64,000 bases of DNA, from contig NC_084669.1 of assembly GCF_028389875.1 (NCBI RefSeq), positions 36,184,731 to 36,248,730 of the forward strand, written 5' to 3'. Positions within the stretch are counted from its first letter, which is position 1. Each line of letters opens with the position of its first letter. The notes under the pieces are model-generated. The model was not told the origin of the DNA. It saw nothing but the letters and a program-made list of their open reading frames with translations, and ran no database searches. Made by a program: the position numbers and the translations under genes. Source of the stretch: Rhea pennata (taxonomy: Eukaryota; Chordata; Aves; Rheiformes; Rheidae). Shown here piece by piece: positions 1 to 11,556 of this stretch.

Positions 1-1
1 G

Positions 2-238
<237 letters not shown>

Positions 239-1195
239 CAGCAGCAGCCAAATGAAACTTTATTTTTCAACATAAACTTGAGTAGCATTAAAAGCATTAG
301 AGGTGGGTTTTATTTTTTCAATGTGGTGAGGAGAGGGAATGGTAGTAGTGTGATGTGTTGTGACTTGATGAGGAGCTGTTACTAGAGATGAGAGGGGTTT
401 AGTCTGATTCCTTCATGCTATCAACATCCTCTGTCCATTTATATCACCTTAAGCAACTGAATTACCATCTCTTTTCAGGAGTTCTAGTGTCCCTTGTTAC
501 TTTAGTTTAGAAGTTTTAAAGAGTAACCTTATTTTAGATTTGTAGAGATGGATTTTTCACATATGCACACACACGTGTGCACACATTAAAGAAAGCTCTT
601 AAAAATGTTCTGTTCCCTTTTCCTCTCCCTTGAGGGTGGATGGTGAACTTTTGCCTCCAGTCCATGTGGGCGGGGAGAGGGAAAGGATTTTAGAAGTGAC
701 GCATGAGGAGCTTCTGTTTTTACTTTTAACTCACAATAATCTCTGTAATTACTGAGAATATTTCATGGTGATTTTCCTGTTTGTTTTATAAGAAAAAAGA
801 AGAAAGATGTGTCAAGTGTGGTTATTGTTATAAACCCTAATTTTGCTCTGGAAATGTCTCACCGTATAAAAAAAAAAAAAAAAAAAAAAAGAGCAGCTTA
901 AAGTATTTGCTGTATCACACTTAACACACAAATATCAGCTGTTACCTGAAGTATAGTGTTGTGTAAGTTACAAATTAAAGCTGCTGAGGAGATGTAGCCA
1001 CAAAGCTGCATTATACTCTGAATTCCAGGATTAGTATAGCCATGTCAAGGCTCATGCTTTCCAGAGGCAGCTTTTTGTCTCCCTGTAAGCTGCATCTTTA
1101 CCAAAGTAACAGGTAGATATTGGTGATAACTCACCTTTTAGAAGAGCAGACATGGAGAATGCTGGGGAAAAACCTACATAAGAACAAACAACAGA
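239..1195 (+). other. MACROH2A2 3'UTR and convergent intergenic space
   Basis: This is AT-rich non-coding sequence after the MACROH2A2 stop. There is no canonical AATAAA on the plus strand. ATTAAA variants lie at 287-292, 585-590 and 974-979, so the 3' end cannot be fixed. A CACGTG inside an alternating CA/TG stretch is near 573, and an A-run is at 868-890. The opposing AIFM2 transcript should end near the right edge of this stretch, so the two genes converge within about 1 kb. Confidence 0.5.
868..890. repeat. Poly(A) run of 23 bases
   Basis: This is an uninterrupted A homopolymer in the convergent 3' region of MACROH2A2 and AIFM2. It could be simple-sequence DNA or the tail of an old retroposed copy. 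No flanking body was recognised. Confidence 0.9.
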
Positions 1196-1212
1196 GATTT
1201 TGAAAATCAATG

Positions 1213-1218
1213 TTTATT
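1213..1218 (-). terminator. AIFM2: Candidate AIFM2 poly(A) signal
   Basis: TTTATT on the plus strand reads AATAAA on the minus strand, about 275 bases past the AIFM2 stop. This is a reasonable 3'UTR length. Another TTTATT at 1477-1482 lies only about 10 bases after the stop and is less likely to be the main signal. No RNA evidence was available. Confidence 0.5.
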
Positions 1219-1492
1219 GTTACAAATCAAGGTAAACCAAACTTCTTGCTCAGAGCTACCTCCACAGGTAAGTTAAGAAAAACATTCCTCCCCTGCTTTT
1301 ACCATGAGAGCTTCTGTGGCAGCTCATTTGGAAAGTGCCTTCATCCCCTTTACAGCAACACAAGGCTTCCTTTTACCGCACCATGCTGAAGAGCGGCTTT
1401 AGGCGACATTGTAGGAGACAGTATCAGCCTGCCCAGGCAATGCCATCTTTCAGTTTGTAGAGCCTTCTCTGGTTTGTTTATTGAACTCCCTA

Positions 1493-1644
1493 CTAGGGCA
1501 TTGTCTGCCCCATCGTCTTCCAGCTCTTGGAGACAAAAAGGTCCCGGCTCTTCGCAGTAGTCACCAAGAGACGTCCTACATAGTAACCGTTAATCTGACC
1601 AACCCCATCGTTCTTGCCCATTGAAAGCAAGAATGTTAGTGACC
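1493..1644 (-). CDS. AIFM2: AIFM2 coding exon 8: C terminus
   Basis: This exon encodes residues 323-372 and TAG. It starts after TTTCCAG and reads [21 protein letters not shown], ending in [12 protein letters not shown]. The C-terminal segment packs against the dinucleotide-binding domains in this family. Confidence 0.95.
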
Positions 1645-4600
1645 CTGGAAAGGAGATGCAGAGGAGTAAGTGCCAGTTAAAGTTAAGCAGTTTCCAAGCT
1701 AAGTATCCAACCCTACTAGGGTTTGATATGTCTCCCCTGTAGGTGTTGCACTTCTCCCACCTCTCCCTCCCCCTCCCAGCTGCCAAGCCCAGTAGCCCAT
1801 GTACTGTATGGCAAGTGGAAAAGTCAGAATTCTACAGATGCAGACCTAAGGAAAACTGCTTGCAACACTAGCCTTTCCACCATCTGCTCTACCTCTTTCG
1901 TTAATGAGACTTGTTTATTCTTCCCCCCTTCTAGGGAAGGGTCAGCCTTTGGAAAACTGAAGGCTAATTCTGGTCTTCCAACTGAAGAAAGTCAGAGGAA
2001 TTCTTACTGTTTTAGAGCTGTGCAATAGAAGGATTTGGCTGTCTGTACTTGTGGCATGGAGTGACCCTCTCCTCTCAAGACTGAGTCCAAGAAATGCAAA
2101 AATACAAAATTTAAAGTAGACTGGGCAGCCATTCAAAAATGAAATGGCTGTCCAGTTATTCTCCATCCATATGCAACAGCTTTCAAGGTTGAAGCTTAGT
2201 AAATATTTACATCAGTTGCTGACTAATGAGATCCACTCCCTAGCTAGATTTTTCACTTCATGTTTGTGGTATAGGTTACTTGGAGAAGGGAGGAGAGAGT
2301 CAAGTCATTTCCTTGTTCCTAGGATTTAATTGGATTGTATGCAATTTAAGGAAAAGGAAACAAGTTTGACAAATAAAACACACCCACCGAGATTTATCAG
2401 CAGATGTTAGTGAAGAAAGGACATTTTGAGTACATAGACACTGTAGAAGTTAATTACCTGTGTCACTCTTCGACTGAACTAAGATGAAGCCTAGGCTATA
2501 TCTATCAATAGTCAACCCCAATTGCAGGTCCCTTCATTTCCAGTTAGCGTCCCGTGCAAGTTTCAATATGTACGTGATACACAAAGCTGTCCTCTGCAGA
2601 AGAGGAGCCCAACAGTTAAGGTAAGTTCCTAACACCTGGCCTTACCTGGCTGGTAGGTTTTAAGAGACTTGTGTGTCAGGCTGTTGATGATGTTTGTCAC
2701 CACAATGTTGGCATGGAGCCCAGCATGGTAGGCCATTTTTGGTTCCCTCAGATCTGCACAGTCCCCAATGGCATAGATGTTCTCATAGCCTTCCAGTTGG
2801 AGATGCTGGTTAACTTTCAAAGCACCATTACTTGCCAGTTTATCTCCTGTTTTGCCAAATAGAAAATTTTCATAAGGATTTTTAAGTTAGTTGCTAAGAG
2901 CCCAAAATACTGTTGACTGTCAGTGACATGTTTTACAAGTGAATTTTTCCCCCTTATTTCTACATGACAGGGAAAAGATGTTTTCTGCTTCTCTGTGGTT
3001 AATTCTTGCACGTTCTCAGGCAATCAGTTGTCCTGAAACATCAAAGTTATTAAGAGCTAATGTACACAGCCGGGGAAGGGGGGGGGAAATGTATAATGGT
3101 CATACTGCTTTATAGTTGTGCTGCAGTTGAAATTGGGCTATTAGAGCAATCAGACTGAAGATGCCCTGTGACACTGATGGGGTCACCACCCTCAGCATTC
3201 TTGCTGCACTATTTTTGCTCAGAACTCAGCCATCGTGTATCTGGGATCAAATCCTAGCCTTGGTGGAGGTAGGAGTTACCATCAGTTTCTGGGTTGAATC
3301 TGTCCCATCCTGAACTAGGACACTAGGGTTCCTTGGACATCGTAGCAGAGGGAGCAGAAGATTGCAGACCACTTGACATATGGTCTGTTCTGCAGGCTTC
3401 AAAAGATCACGTTTCACAGTCAAGTATTTAATGTCAGAGCATTTGCTGTATCATGGAATCACCATGCAGGATGTATAAGTTTGATTCCTGATGACACAAA
3501 TCAAGTACAAGACACTGAAGAACTGTATTGCTTCCCCCCACCCAGTGTTTTTTTCACTTACCAAACGCACTGGCATATGCTGAAGAGTTAATCTTTATCC
3601 CTGTGCACAGGATCACCATATCAGCAGTAACCTCTGTGCCCTTTTCTGTCCTTACTACTGTATCCTTCTGGAACCGGTTTGGAGTGAAGTTCTCAAGGTT
3701 GCTGACCCTCTCACCTGTTGTAACAGAGAGCTCAGGGTCACAAGCCTTCACTGGCTGCCCTTTCCAGCTAGCCCAGATGTTGCTAGAGAAACAGGAATTC
3801 AAGGCAACTATGCTTAGTCAGAAACCAGAAAGGGGTGCTTTAGCTAAGGAAAGAACTGCTTGTAGAGCTTCAGAGTCTCAATCTTCAGAGGCAATTGTTA
3901 AATACATACTTAACAGGAGGCGCACTCCTTTCCTGAGGAGGATCTCTTTCACCTCCTGACGGACGCTGTGTAGCAGCTCCACGTCAGCTAGTGCAATTTT
4001 TGAATGAATGAGGGTGACCTGTTGAGGAGAAAACAGCAAAGGGGGGGGGGAACAGCAATGGGAGAGAATTCCCTGCATGCAGGGCAGGAAGCGCAATAGA
4101 TAGATAGCTTCCTTTTATCCCTCTTAAGGCCTAAGGGGAGAAAGCTAATGAAAGGCCTCTGGAGCCAGTCACTGCTGGTGGCAGGCTGCAGGAAGCTCTC
4201 AGAAGAGGAAGAGGTCAGCTGAAGGCTGCCACTATGGAAGTTTCTGATCTGCAGTGACTAAGATACTTCCAGCGGGACCCATCACAGAACAGTCTCAGAA
4301 CGTGGATGAAGTCAATTGCAACTAACGTGCTACTACCTCTTTGGCTGGGTACTCTGTTTTGATCTCTGCAGCCATCTCGACTCCAGCAGAACCACCTCCC
4401 ACAACCAGGATGCGCTGAGATTTTTCAATCTTGAAATAAACAAACAGGTTACAAGAGAACTGTCTCATGGAAGAAATTGCCACCAGCCCCTCAGCAAGCA
4501 GACCTTTCCACTGTTCAGCATTAGTCTAACAGTAATAAGTCACCTAGTTTGTTAAGCGGGGGAAAAAAAAGAGAACTCAGGCACTCTTATCTATCATAGC

Positions 4601-7600
4601 ACTGTTGAGCACTTCAGGTTTCCCCTTGTGCAGATGTCTGATGGTCCACTGCAGCGTGCTAGATGAGACGGCACGTGATCCCTGTTCTGGCCTGGCTCCT
4701 GCTTCTCAAATACAGGTGGCTCCAGGCACCCATAGCGGTATCTAGAACATGGAGGCTGAATTAAAGGAGGCAACACTTCCTAGGAAAGAAGCTGACTCCT
4801 CACCTCCTTAACCATGTCCTCATAAGTCTGGATGGCACTTTCCATGTCAATGACTTTGTTGAATTTTCCAGGGAATGGCCCATCACTGCCTGTTGCAAGA
4901 ATGAGATGAGAGTAGTGAAGTTCCTGTGAAAGACAGAAGGTAGAACAGGATGTTAGATCTTTTAGAGAGGGCCTAAGACACAGTTGTTTCCTCCTGCATA
5001 CTATTCACTTATCTCCTACAGCCCCCCACTGACCCTCCTTTAATTAGGAAACCATTTGCCACTGTTAGAAAGTTACTTCAACAAGAGACCTGATTCAGGT
5101 GAAGCCATGTAACTGCCTTTTTCGGGGTTTGAGAGAAGCAGTTCTCTTTGGAAGAACTGAGTGTTTTGAAAAGGCTACCATAAGCTTACAGGAAACTACT
5201 TGAATTCTCCAGGGACAAGAAGAGCTCATGTTTAAGGGACCTCGGTCTCTTTTCTAGGTCTAACGGCTTAGAAAAGCTGTGAGTTGGGATATTTATGTCC
5301 ACTGCTGAAGTTACCATCACAGTGGCTCCAGCGGTCAGCTGGAACACAGAGTTTAGAGTCTGGAGGGAGACATGTACATACAGCCTGACTTCTCTCCTTC
5401 ACCCTCTTCTGAAGACTCTTGAGATGCCCTGGCTGAGAAGTTTCCAGAGCTGCTGCCCATAGTTTTTGCTGGAGTTACACAAGGATCTTTGAGCTCCAAG
5501 GTTGCATGTTGAGCTCCACATCCAGTCACAAAAATAAAAGATCTGAGCACTAGATGGGGTGCAGTATTTACTGCACACTCATTCCAGTGCAGCTGTAGCC
5601 ACTTAACTTGGATAGAGGGGATATTGCTTTTCAGTGCATACAGGCAAAGAGTCTTTCTGCCTGAGCGCTTCAGGATGACTTAAGCGCTATAGTATTTCCA
5701 GAAATGGTTTTAGAAGGGACAGTCGGGGGCCTGCTTCACCCACCTTTCTGGGACAGCCCTCTACAGAAGTAGGTCATTGGTTTCATTGCTCTCTACCTCC
5801 TGGAGTTTCAGGGCAAGTGTTAAGCATGAGCATTTAGCTGCCTGCCCACAGATAGTAGAAGCCTAGAGGAAAGCAATCAGTGCTTTTCAAAAGGGCTTGG
5901 CTTGGGACTTGCTTGGGGTCAAATGTTTCAGCCAGCCTGAGATTTAGATCAGAACAGGAACCTTGATGTGTGCGTGAACTCTGAGCCCCATGGCTATTTG
6001 ATAGGTAAGGGTCAGCGTGCTCAGCTGAACTCTACTTTAGGAGATTTCCAGGTTGTTTGCCACAACAGAAAGGCTTTCCTGGAGCTCATCCAACTTAAAG
6101 TGCAGGGTCCAGTTTGTGCGTTTCCCAGGACAGGATTCCATCCAGAACACACACCCCATTGCTTTGCAGATGAGTTATACTGCTGTTCCCATTCAGGAGG
6201 GGAAACTAGACCAACTTCTGTTAGAGCTGCCCCAGGCAAGACAGGGGCGCATTTTGCGTGCCCAGATGCCCTGCGATCCTACTGCTCTTGCTCTGCTTCC
6301 CCAGAGGGACTCCAAGCACAGACAGCAGTTTGAAACCTTAAGTTCAAGTCCCTTCTCCAACCAGACACCCCCAGTTAAAGCCAAAATAGCCTTGATTTGG
6401 AGTACTGCATTCTCACAGTGAATACATAGCTGAAGAACCTCCCTGAGGAGAGTTTCACTGGCTTTCAGCATTAGCAAGTGATCAGGTAAATACAATCAAG
6501 TTACTCATTACCACTTATTTCATCAGCTGTCGTGCCAGCACACCCACCTCACCGTCACTGAGCAAGACTTGCTGCTTCCCAGGGTCTATTCCAACAACTT
6601 TGCCTTGTCGAAAGCAGTCCCCAAAGGTGACAGAATAGGAGATGAAAGTTTTCTTGGCAAATCCTGTAATAAGAGGAGACACCAGCAAGAAGATCTCCCT
6701 GTGCAAAAGTTAGAAAGCCCCTGTTCCCTTCTCTGCTCAAGTGATCCTTGCTTACATAAAGAGCATTGTATGCAACTAGGACCCCGGGCTGGGCCTCTCT
6801 CCTAATATGCATTATTGCTGCCCGGCAATAAGCTTCAGGATCATTTCCCTCAGACTTGACAACGCAGGATCAGCCTCTCGGAGGTCCTGTGACATTTCTG
6901 AATAGGTTATTTAATGCAAATTTAGATTGTCTTGCTCCCTGTTGAGAATCTCTTTTACTGATTTGCCAGTTATTGCTTCACTGTGATTTAAGGCTTTTCA
7001 GATAGGACGACAGAGGCTTTTCTTTGTCATATTTACCTCTCAGACCAAACTTTTGCAGTAGTTTTGATGCTTGTTCCAAGCCTTGAGTGCTGGAGTTTCC
7101 CCCTACGCCCCGAGCCACTGGAGTAAAGGGGGTACCCAAAACTCCTACGTGTAATCCCAGCACAAACCCCGCAGTGCAGACCAGCTCACTGGCAGAACGC
7201 TGTAACCCCGGGCCTTGCAGTTAAGCTGCTCAGCATTTCAGGTACCAGGCAGGCAGGATCACACCACTCAACTGCCCCTTCCAACTACTACTGGTTTTAG
7301 CTTCGTCATCTTCTACCCCTTGTGGAAAAAAAGGCTCTGATTAGGAAGCACTCCCCGTGTTCCTGTGGGCCATGGGTCATTTGCCGCGTAATCCTGCGGG
7401 AACAAAGCCAGCCAGCTCGGGAGGAGATGGCCTACCCTTTCGCCTCGGGGAAGGGCCCCATCTGCCTCCACGCCCTGTGCGCGTGCATGGAGGCAAGGAC
7501 TTCCCTGCGATCCTCCAGCAAGCTGCTCCGGGGAGCTGAAGGCTCTCGAGCCTCTGGGTTTGCCGAGCTACGGTGTTAGCTTTGCACAGGTGGCCTGCGG

Positions 7601-8014
7601 GTCCTCCCGGAGCTATGCATTTCCTTTCCAGACAGAAAATGTCAGATCTTCCAGCACAAATGGGGCAGGGAGGGCACTTTATTTAGCCTGTTCCTCACTC
7701 TTCCCTGAGCACCAGTGAGTGGCTGCAGCCAAGACTGGATTAGGGTTAGACAGATCTGTAGCGGGGTGTAAGAGGGAGCTGACCTACGAGGAACCAGGCA
7801 GGGGGAAAGCTTGTGGTCATAAGGCTGTTAGGGTCTTACCGCTCTCCACTGAGGCCCGGAGGGCACCGACGTTGTGATGGAAAGCATCTCTCATATCCAC
7901 CAGCACAAAGGGGACTGCCCAGGACTTCAGCTGGCTGGCAGCTGCGATGCCGCCAAAGCCACCTCCAACAACCACGACACGCACGGAGTCATCCACGGAC
8001 AGCCTGGAGCCCAT
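1493..8014 (-). CDS. AIFM2: AIFM2 / FSP1 (ferroptosis suppressor protein 1), complete coding sequence in 8 exons
   Basis: AIFM2 is a flavoprotein NAD(P)H:quinone oxidoreductase of the AIF family. It regenerates ubiquinol and vitamin K hydroquinone at membranes and so blocks lipid peroxidation and ferroptosis. The coding exons, in transcript order, are 8014-7840, 6663-6548, 4923-4804, 4429-4337, 4018-3910, 3714-3562, 2846-2646 and 1644-1493. All junctions are GT-AG and the frame closes. The product is 372 residues, against 373 in human. The start MGSRLSV keeps Gly2, the known N-myristoylation site. Dinucleotide-binding glycines are at about 17-22 and 148-153, and YAIGDCAD (about 280-287) is the late FAD motif. 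E155 corresponds to the human E156 that is needed for activity. The start codon has A at -3 and G at +4. No damage was seen. Confidence 0.97.
2646..2846 (-). CDS. AIFM2: AIFM2 coding exon 7: C-terminal FAD motif
   Basis: This exon encodes residues 256-322 plus one base of Gly323. YAIGDCAD is the family FAD-ribityl motif, followed by [18 protein letters not shown]. The acceptor is ACAG|GAGAT and the donor is CCAG|GTAAGG. Confidence 0.95.
3562..3714 (-). CDS. AIFM2: AIFM2 coding exon 6
   Basis: This exon encodes residues 205-255 plus one base of Gly256. It contains [21 protein letters not shown], the central sheet region before the last FAD motif. The donor is G|GTAAGT. Confidence 0.95.
3910..4018 (-). 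CDS. AIFM2: AIFM2 coding exon 5
   Basis: This exon encodes residues 169-204 plus one base of Ser205. [16 protein letters not shown] and [14 protein letters not shown] are almost identical to the human protein. The donor is A|GTATGT. Confidence 0.95.
4337..4429 (-). CDS. AIFM2: AIFM2 coding exon 4: NAD(P)H-binding motif
   Basis: This is a 93-base phase-0 exon for residues 138-168. The second nucleotide-binding motif, [18 protein letters not shown], is intact, with E155 at the position known to be essential in human FSP1. Confidence 0.95.
4804..4923 (-). CDS. AIFM2: AIFM2 coding exon 3
   Basis: This 120-base phase-0 exon encodes residues 98-137. It includes the [18 protein letters not shown] strand-turn region, which corresponds to human [18 protein letters not shown]. 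The exon ends at GAG|GTGAGG. Confidence 0.94.
6548..6663 (-). CDS. AIFM2: AIFM2 coding exon 2
   Basis: This exon encodes residues 59-97, including [21 protein letters not shown]. There are two possible donors: GAG|GTGGGT, and an earlier G|GTGAGG. The first keeps the length and the alignment with the human protein, so it was chosen. Confidence 0.92.
7840..8014 (-). CDS. AIFM2: AIFM2 coding exon 1: myristoylation site and FAD-binding fold
   Basis: This exon encodes residues 1-58 plus the first base of codon 59. It contains Gly2 and the beta-alpha-beta dinucleotide motif [14 protein letters not shown]. The donor reads G|GTAAG on the minus strand. [15 protein letters not shown] matches the family closely. 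Confidence 0.95.
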
Positions 8015-8449
8015 CGTGGGCGGCACGGAGGAAGAGCTGGAGGGGGGAAGAGGAAGAAGCAGCTCTCTGAGTGCCCCTTTCGGAACACGAAGGGCTTCAT
8101 CACGGCTCGAGACGGACACGACTACCGGCCTTTACTCCGGGAGCAGCCTAGCTTCAAGACAGCTCGGGAAACCAGGCAGGCAGCTGCGGCAGCAGCCCGC
8201 TTTGCGCTCCAGCTTGCCTCCCGGGTCCAGCGCCCGCGCTCCTCCCCTCCGCCGACCGAGGTCTGCCGCGCGGGGCGGTTGCAACACCGTGCGGGGCAGG
8301 CAGGCCGCGAGGAGGAGGAGGGAGGGAGCCTGCAGCCTTTGCTGGCTTGCCGCCTGGGGACGGGGCGGCGGCCTCCGGGGGGGCGCGCAGAGCGCTCCGG
8401 GGGCGGCGGCAGCCCCCGGCCCGGCCCGGCCCGGCCCCGCGCACTCACC
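8015..8449 (-). other. AIFM2: AIFM2 5'UTR: inferred upstream splice junctions
   Basis: On the minus strand a strong pyrimidine tract ending in CCTCCAG places an acceptor with exon start at 8036, so 8036-8015 would be 5'UTR. A near-consensus donor, CCG|GTGAGT, ends a putative non-coding first exon at 8449. Together they imply an intron of about 0.4 kb at 8448-8037. This comes from splice-site reading only, and the cap site is not determined. Confidence 0.55.
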
Positions 8450-8560
8450 GGCGGCAGCAGCGGCGCCCGCAGCCCGGCGCGGCCGCCTTGCTCCGCCCCG
8501 CTGACTCAGCGCGGGCGGGGCGGGCCGAGCCGGGCCGAGCCGAGCCGGTGTCTCTCAGGA
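8450..8560 (-). promoter_or_regulatory. AIFM2: AIFM2 CpG-island promoter region
   Basis: This is CpG-dense DNA around the inferred non-coding first exon. It has GC boxes (GGGCGGGGCGGG near 8512-8523) and one MARE/AP-1 core at 8502-8510. There is no TATA box. The CpG-rich stretch extends to about 8.2 kb on the gene side. Confidence 0.5.
8502..8510. promoter_or_regulatory. MARE/ARE-type core TGACTCAGC at the AIFM2 promoter
   Basis: On the plus strand TGACTCAGC fits the TGACnnnGC core of antioxidant response elements. On the minus strand GCTGAGTCA is an NF-E2/MARE half plus an AP-1 core. FSP1 is a known NRF2-responsive gene in mammals. AP-1 could also use this site. Confidence 0.5.
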
Positions 8561-9431
8561 TGCCGGGGGGGGGGGCCACGAAGCGGCCTGGGTCCGTTTG
8601 CCTTGGCACCGCTCCATCGCGCTCGCAGCGAGGGCACTGCCGGCATCCCGCCTCGCCGCCGCGGCGCTGGCCGGGCCGGTCCTCTGCAGGGCCCCGGAGA
8701 CGCCTCGCGGCACCTCTTCCTCTCCATGGTCTTCCTGGGTTTGGTACTTTCCTGGAGCCTTCCAGGAGAAGGCATGTAGGCCAGCCCTCGACTCCTGACG
8801 GGGAAAATGAAATCCGAAACAGTGACGTTTTTCGGGTCCTTGCACTGCCGTAAACAAGCCCTAAAGGTTCCTTTACGGAAAAGCCCGACACCCGTGACCG
8901 AAAGAGACTCAGTGCCGTGAGGCCGTCGCTCCGGCCGCCGTTACCAACCCAGGGTTACGTCTCCGGCCCGGCTGGCAGAGGCTGCCCACGGGCCGAGGGC
9001 GGTGACTGCAGCCCGGCAGGAGCAGGGTGCTGGCGCTGCGAGCAAAGCCGGCGACGGGACCGATGCTGCAGGCTGCGCTGACGCTGAGGCTCTGCGGTCA
9101 GTTCTGCCAACCCCGAGCATTAAAAGGTGACGAGCTCATCTTAAAAAAAACAGAAAAATCTGCTCCAGATGGCAGCAGGAAAAGGGGCTCAGAGAGGGCT
9201 CTGGGAGGGGGACCAAGGTGGGATGAGCCCAGCATCGCCACGGTGGGGGTACTGGGGTGTAAGGAGGAGCAGGGAAGAGCAAGACCGTACGGGGCTTGGA
9301 AGGTGGCTGTGACTCCTGGAGAAGGGGGGCAGAAGGCAGAAAAGGAGGCTTACTGTAAAAAGGACATCGCGATCACGCGCTCTCACAGCTCAGAAATCAC
9401 ACCTCGGACGTTCGGCTCCTGTGGCACGCCA

Positions 9432-9471
9432 GATAAATATAGCTGGCCGGCGATGCGGATAAATATAGCTG
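9432..9471. promoter_or_regulatory. Paired 14-bp AT-rich element (GATAAATATAGCTG x2)
   Basis: The identical 14-mer occurs at 9432-9445 and 9458-9471, 26 bases apart, inside GC-rich DNA. ATAAATATAG is one mismatch from a MEF2 site, and GATAA resembles a GATA half-site. A regulatory role is inference. Confidence 0.35.
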
Positions 9472-11338
9472 CCGCACACACTGCAGCGTTGTGAGCGGAC
9501 GAAGCCGTCCCCAGGCTCGTGCGCTCGCTTGGGAGGCCGCTTTCTGCACCGTGTCCGCCTTCGGCGGGCTCTGGCTCTGTGCTGGAGCCCGCTCCCGGCG
9601 GCGTCGGGAGCGAAGCTCCCAAGGGGGGAGCCGGGAAGGAACCACGGCTGCTTTGGGAAGAGGCACGCTGCCGCCACGGGCTGCGGGCTCGCAGCCCCTG
9701 CTCGCTCTGGCGAGGGTCAGCTCTGCGTGCGGAGAACCCGTCTTCGCGGCCCTTTGCCTGGAGATCGGCTGGTGGCTGCCGGCGCGGGCGGCGAGCGGAG
9801 CGCTCTGCTCCCCTCGAGAGCGAGGGGCCTGCCCCGCGGCACGCTCAGCCCGCGGCCGGCACGGTCCGGCGGAGCAGTCAGGCGCAGAGCCCCCCGCTCG
9901 TCCCGGGGCCGCGAACGGCTGGAGGCGCACCCCAGGGGGGACCGGCTCCGAGCCCCACCTTTGCGTGCTCTCCTGGTGCCCAGAGATGCCTCAGCAGGCT
10001 GCTGGCGGCCGGACTTTGGGAAGGTGGTTCAGCGCAGCAACTGGAAAAAACAAAACACACCCGTATCCCTTTTAAAGGGACGAACTCGGCGATCCCCAGG
10101 CCCGCTCTAAGTTCCTCCCGCAGATTGCGTGGACGGCTCTTTTCCTCCCCCGGTGCTGTCCTCGCCTGCGCAGCTCCCCCTTGCGTTTCACCCCGCTGAG
10201 CAAAGCTGGAGCAAATCTAGAGGCCCAAGCCTCGAAGATGCAGAGGCTGAGGATGCAGTTGCCCCTTCCTCCGGTACCTGTGGGGCCGGGTCTTGCTTTT
10301 GCAGTGGCAGTTCTCCCCCCATAATGCCAGGCGTTGCATACATTTTACAGCAGAAACCTGCTACCCGGAAAAACTGAGCACTGTCATAGTACTTCCCTGT
10401 TTTTCCCAGTCACACAGTATTTCCACCAGATTTCCCCACAAAGAAAAAGACACCGTCCCCTCCCTAACGTGGCCAGTCCTAAGGCACATGTCTTCAAACC
10501 GCCCCCGAGGCGAAGGCAAAACCCACCCGCGCTTCGCCAGCGGTAGGTTTGGTTTTCATTCGTGTGCGTGCAAATCCAGACAAAGTCCTAGGAAGGCCAA
10601 GCCTCCCGAAGCAGGTGGTGCTTCTGCATGCAGGTGCTGAGGACCATCAGGTGAACCTTCTTTACAGCAGAAGCTCAGAGCCAGCTGCTGCTTCTGGAAA
10701 ACCTCCGGGACAGCGTGCTGGAGACGCACCAACAAGAAAGGCAGCGCCAGTGGCAAGAGCAGTGCCCAAAACAAGCAGCTGAGGCGAAAGAAGCCTTTCT
10801 GAGAGACTCGGGAAATGTCGCATCGAACTGCTGGCAAACGGGAAAAAACTTTGAATGCTGAAACAGCGTGGTTGGTTGGAGAGAGCTTTCCGCGGGCAGG
10901 CGCGTGCTCCGCACCGGCAAATATTGTCGCATACCTCCTTGTTTTGCCGTTATTTCTCTGGCTGGCTGCGAACAGATGCCTACGGTACCAGAGAGCCGGC
11001 TCGCCCCCGCGAAGCTTTTCTCGCTCCCGCCCGCCGCGGCCGCCGGGGGGTCCGGTCCCTTCAGCCTCGCGCTGGCCCTCGCCGTGTTTAAGACCGCTGA
11101 TGTCCCTCCGGCCGCGGCTCGGGCCTTGAGGAGGGGGCTCAGTGCCTCGCCGGGGGTCGCCTTCTGCTCGACAAGCCGCGCCGCCCGGCCCTGGGGTCTC
11201 GCCTGCGGCTCCCCGCCGCTTTTCCGGGGGTAGAGCCGGCGACTTAGCAACTCCCGTGCACCTCGGGGGCCTCTGCAGCAGCCCGGGATGGAAAACCAAT
11301 TCAGACAGTTCCTGGTTTCTCTGCTTCAACAGTGGCTG

Positions 11339-11425
11339 TTTTTTTTTTTTTATTTTTTTTTGTTTTATAAATAAAATTTACTTTTAACAAAAATCAACAA
11401 TTTTGTTTTATTTATTCTTTCCCCC
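11339..11425. other. AT-rich block with opposed poly(A)-signal-like sequences
   Basis: This is a T-rich then A/T-rich block in very GC-rich DNA. AATAAA lies on the plus strand at 11370-11375. TTTTATTTATTC just after 11401 gives overlapping AATAAA signals on the minus strand. It could end transcripts from either side, or be only simple sequence. Confidence 0.3.
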
Positions 11426-11556
11426 CAAAAAACTCATTTTTCATTTCCACTTTTCCTGTGACATCAGCTAGAGAACAGCAGCCCCTGGCACGTTTCCATA
11501 AACCACAGTCCTCGGCCCCAAAATCGCCTTATTTTTGTCCGGCTGGATACGCGAAC

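Noticed and set aside
6548-6553. Alternative AIFM2 exon 2 donor G|GTGAGG five bases upstream
   Set aside because: It would shift the frame into exon 3. The GAG|GTGGGT donor gives in-frame continuity with the conserved [11 protein letters not shown].
7874-8779. 301-codon plus-strand open frame over the AIFM2 promoter
   Set aside because: It runs antisense to AIFM2 exon 1 and then through a CpG island. The product is Arg/Pro/Gly-rich with no domain. GC-rich DNA lacks stop codons.
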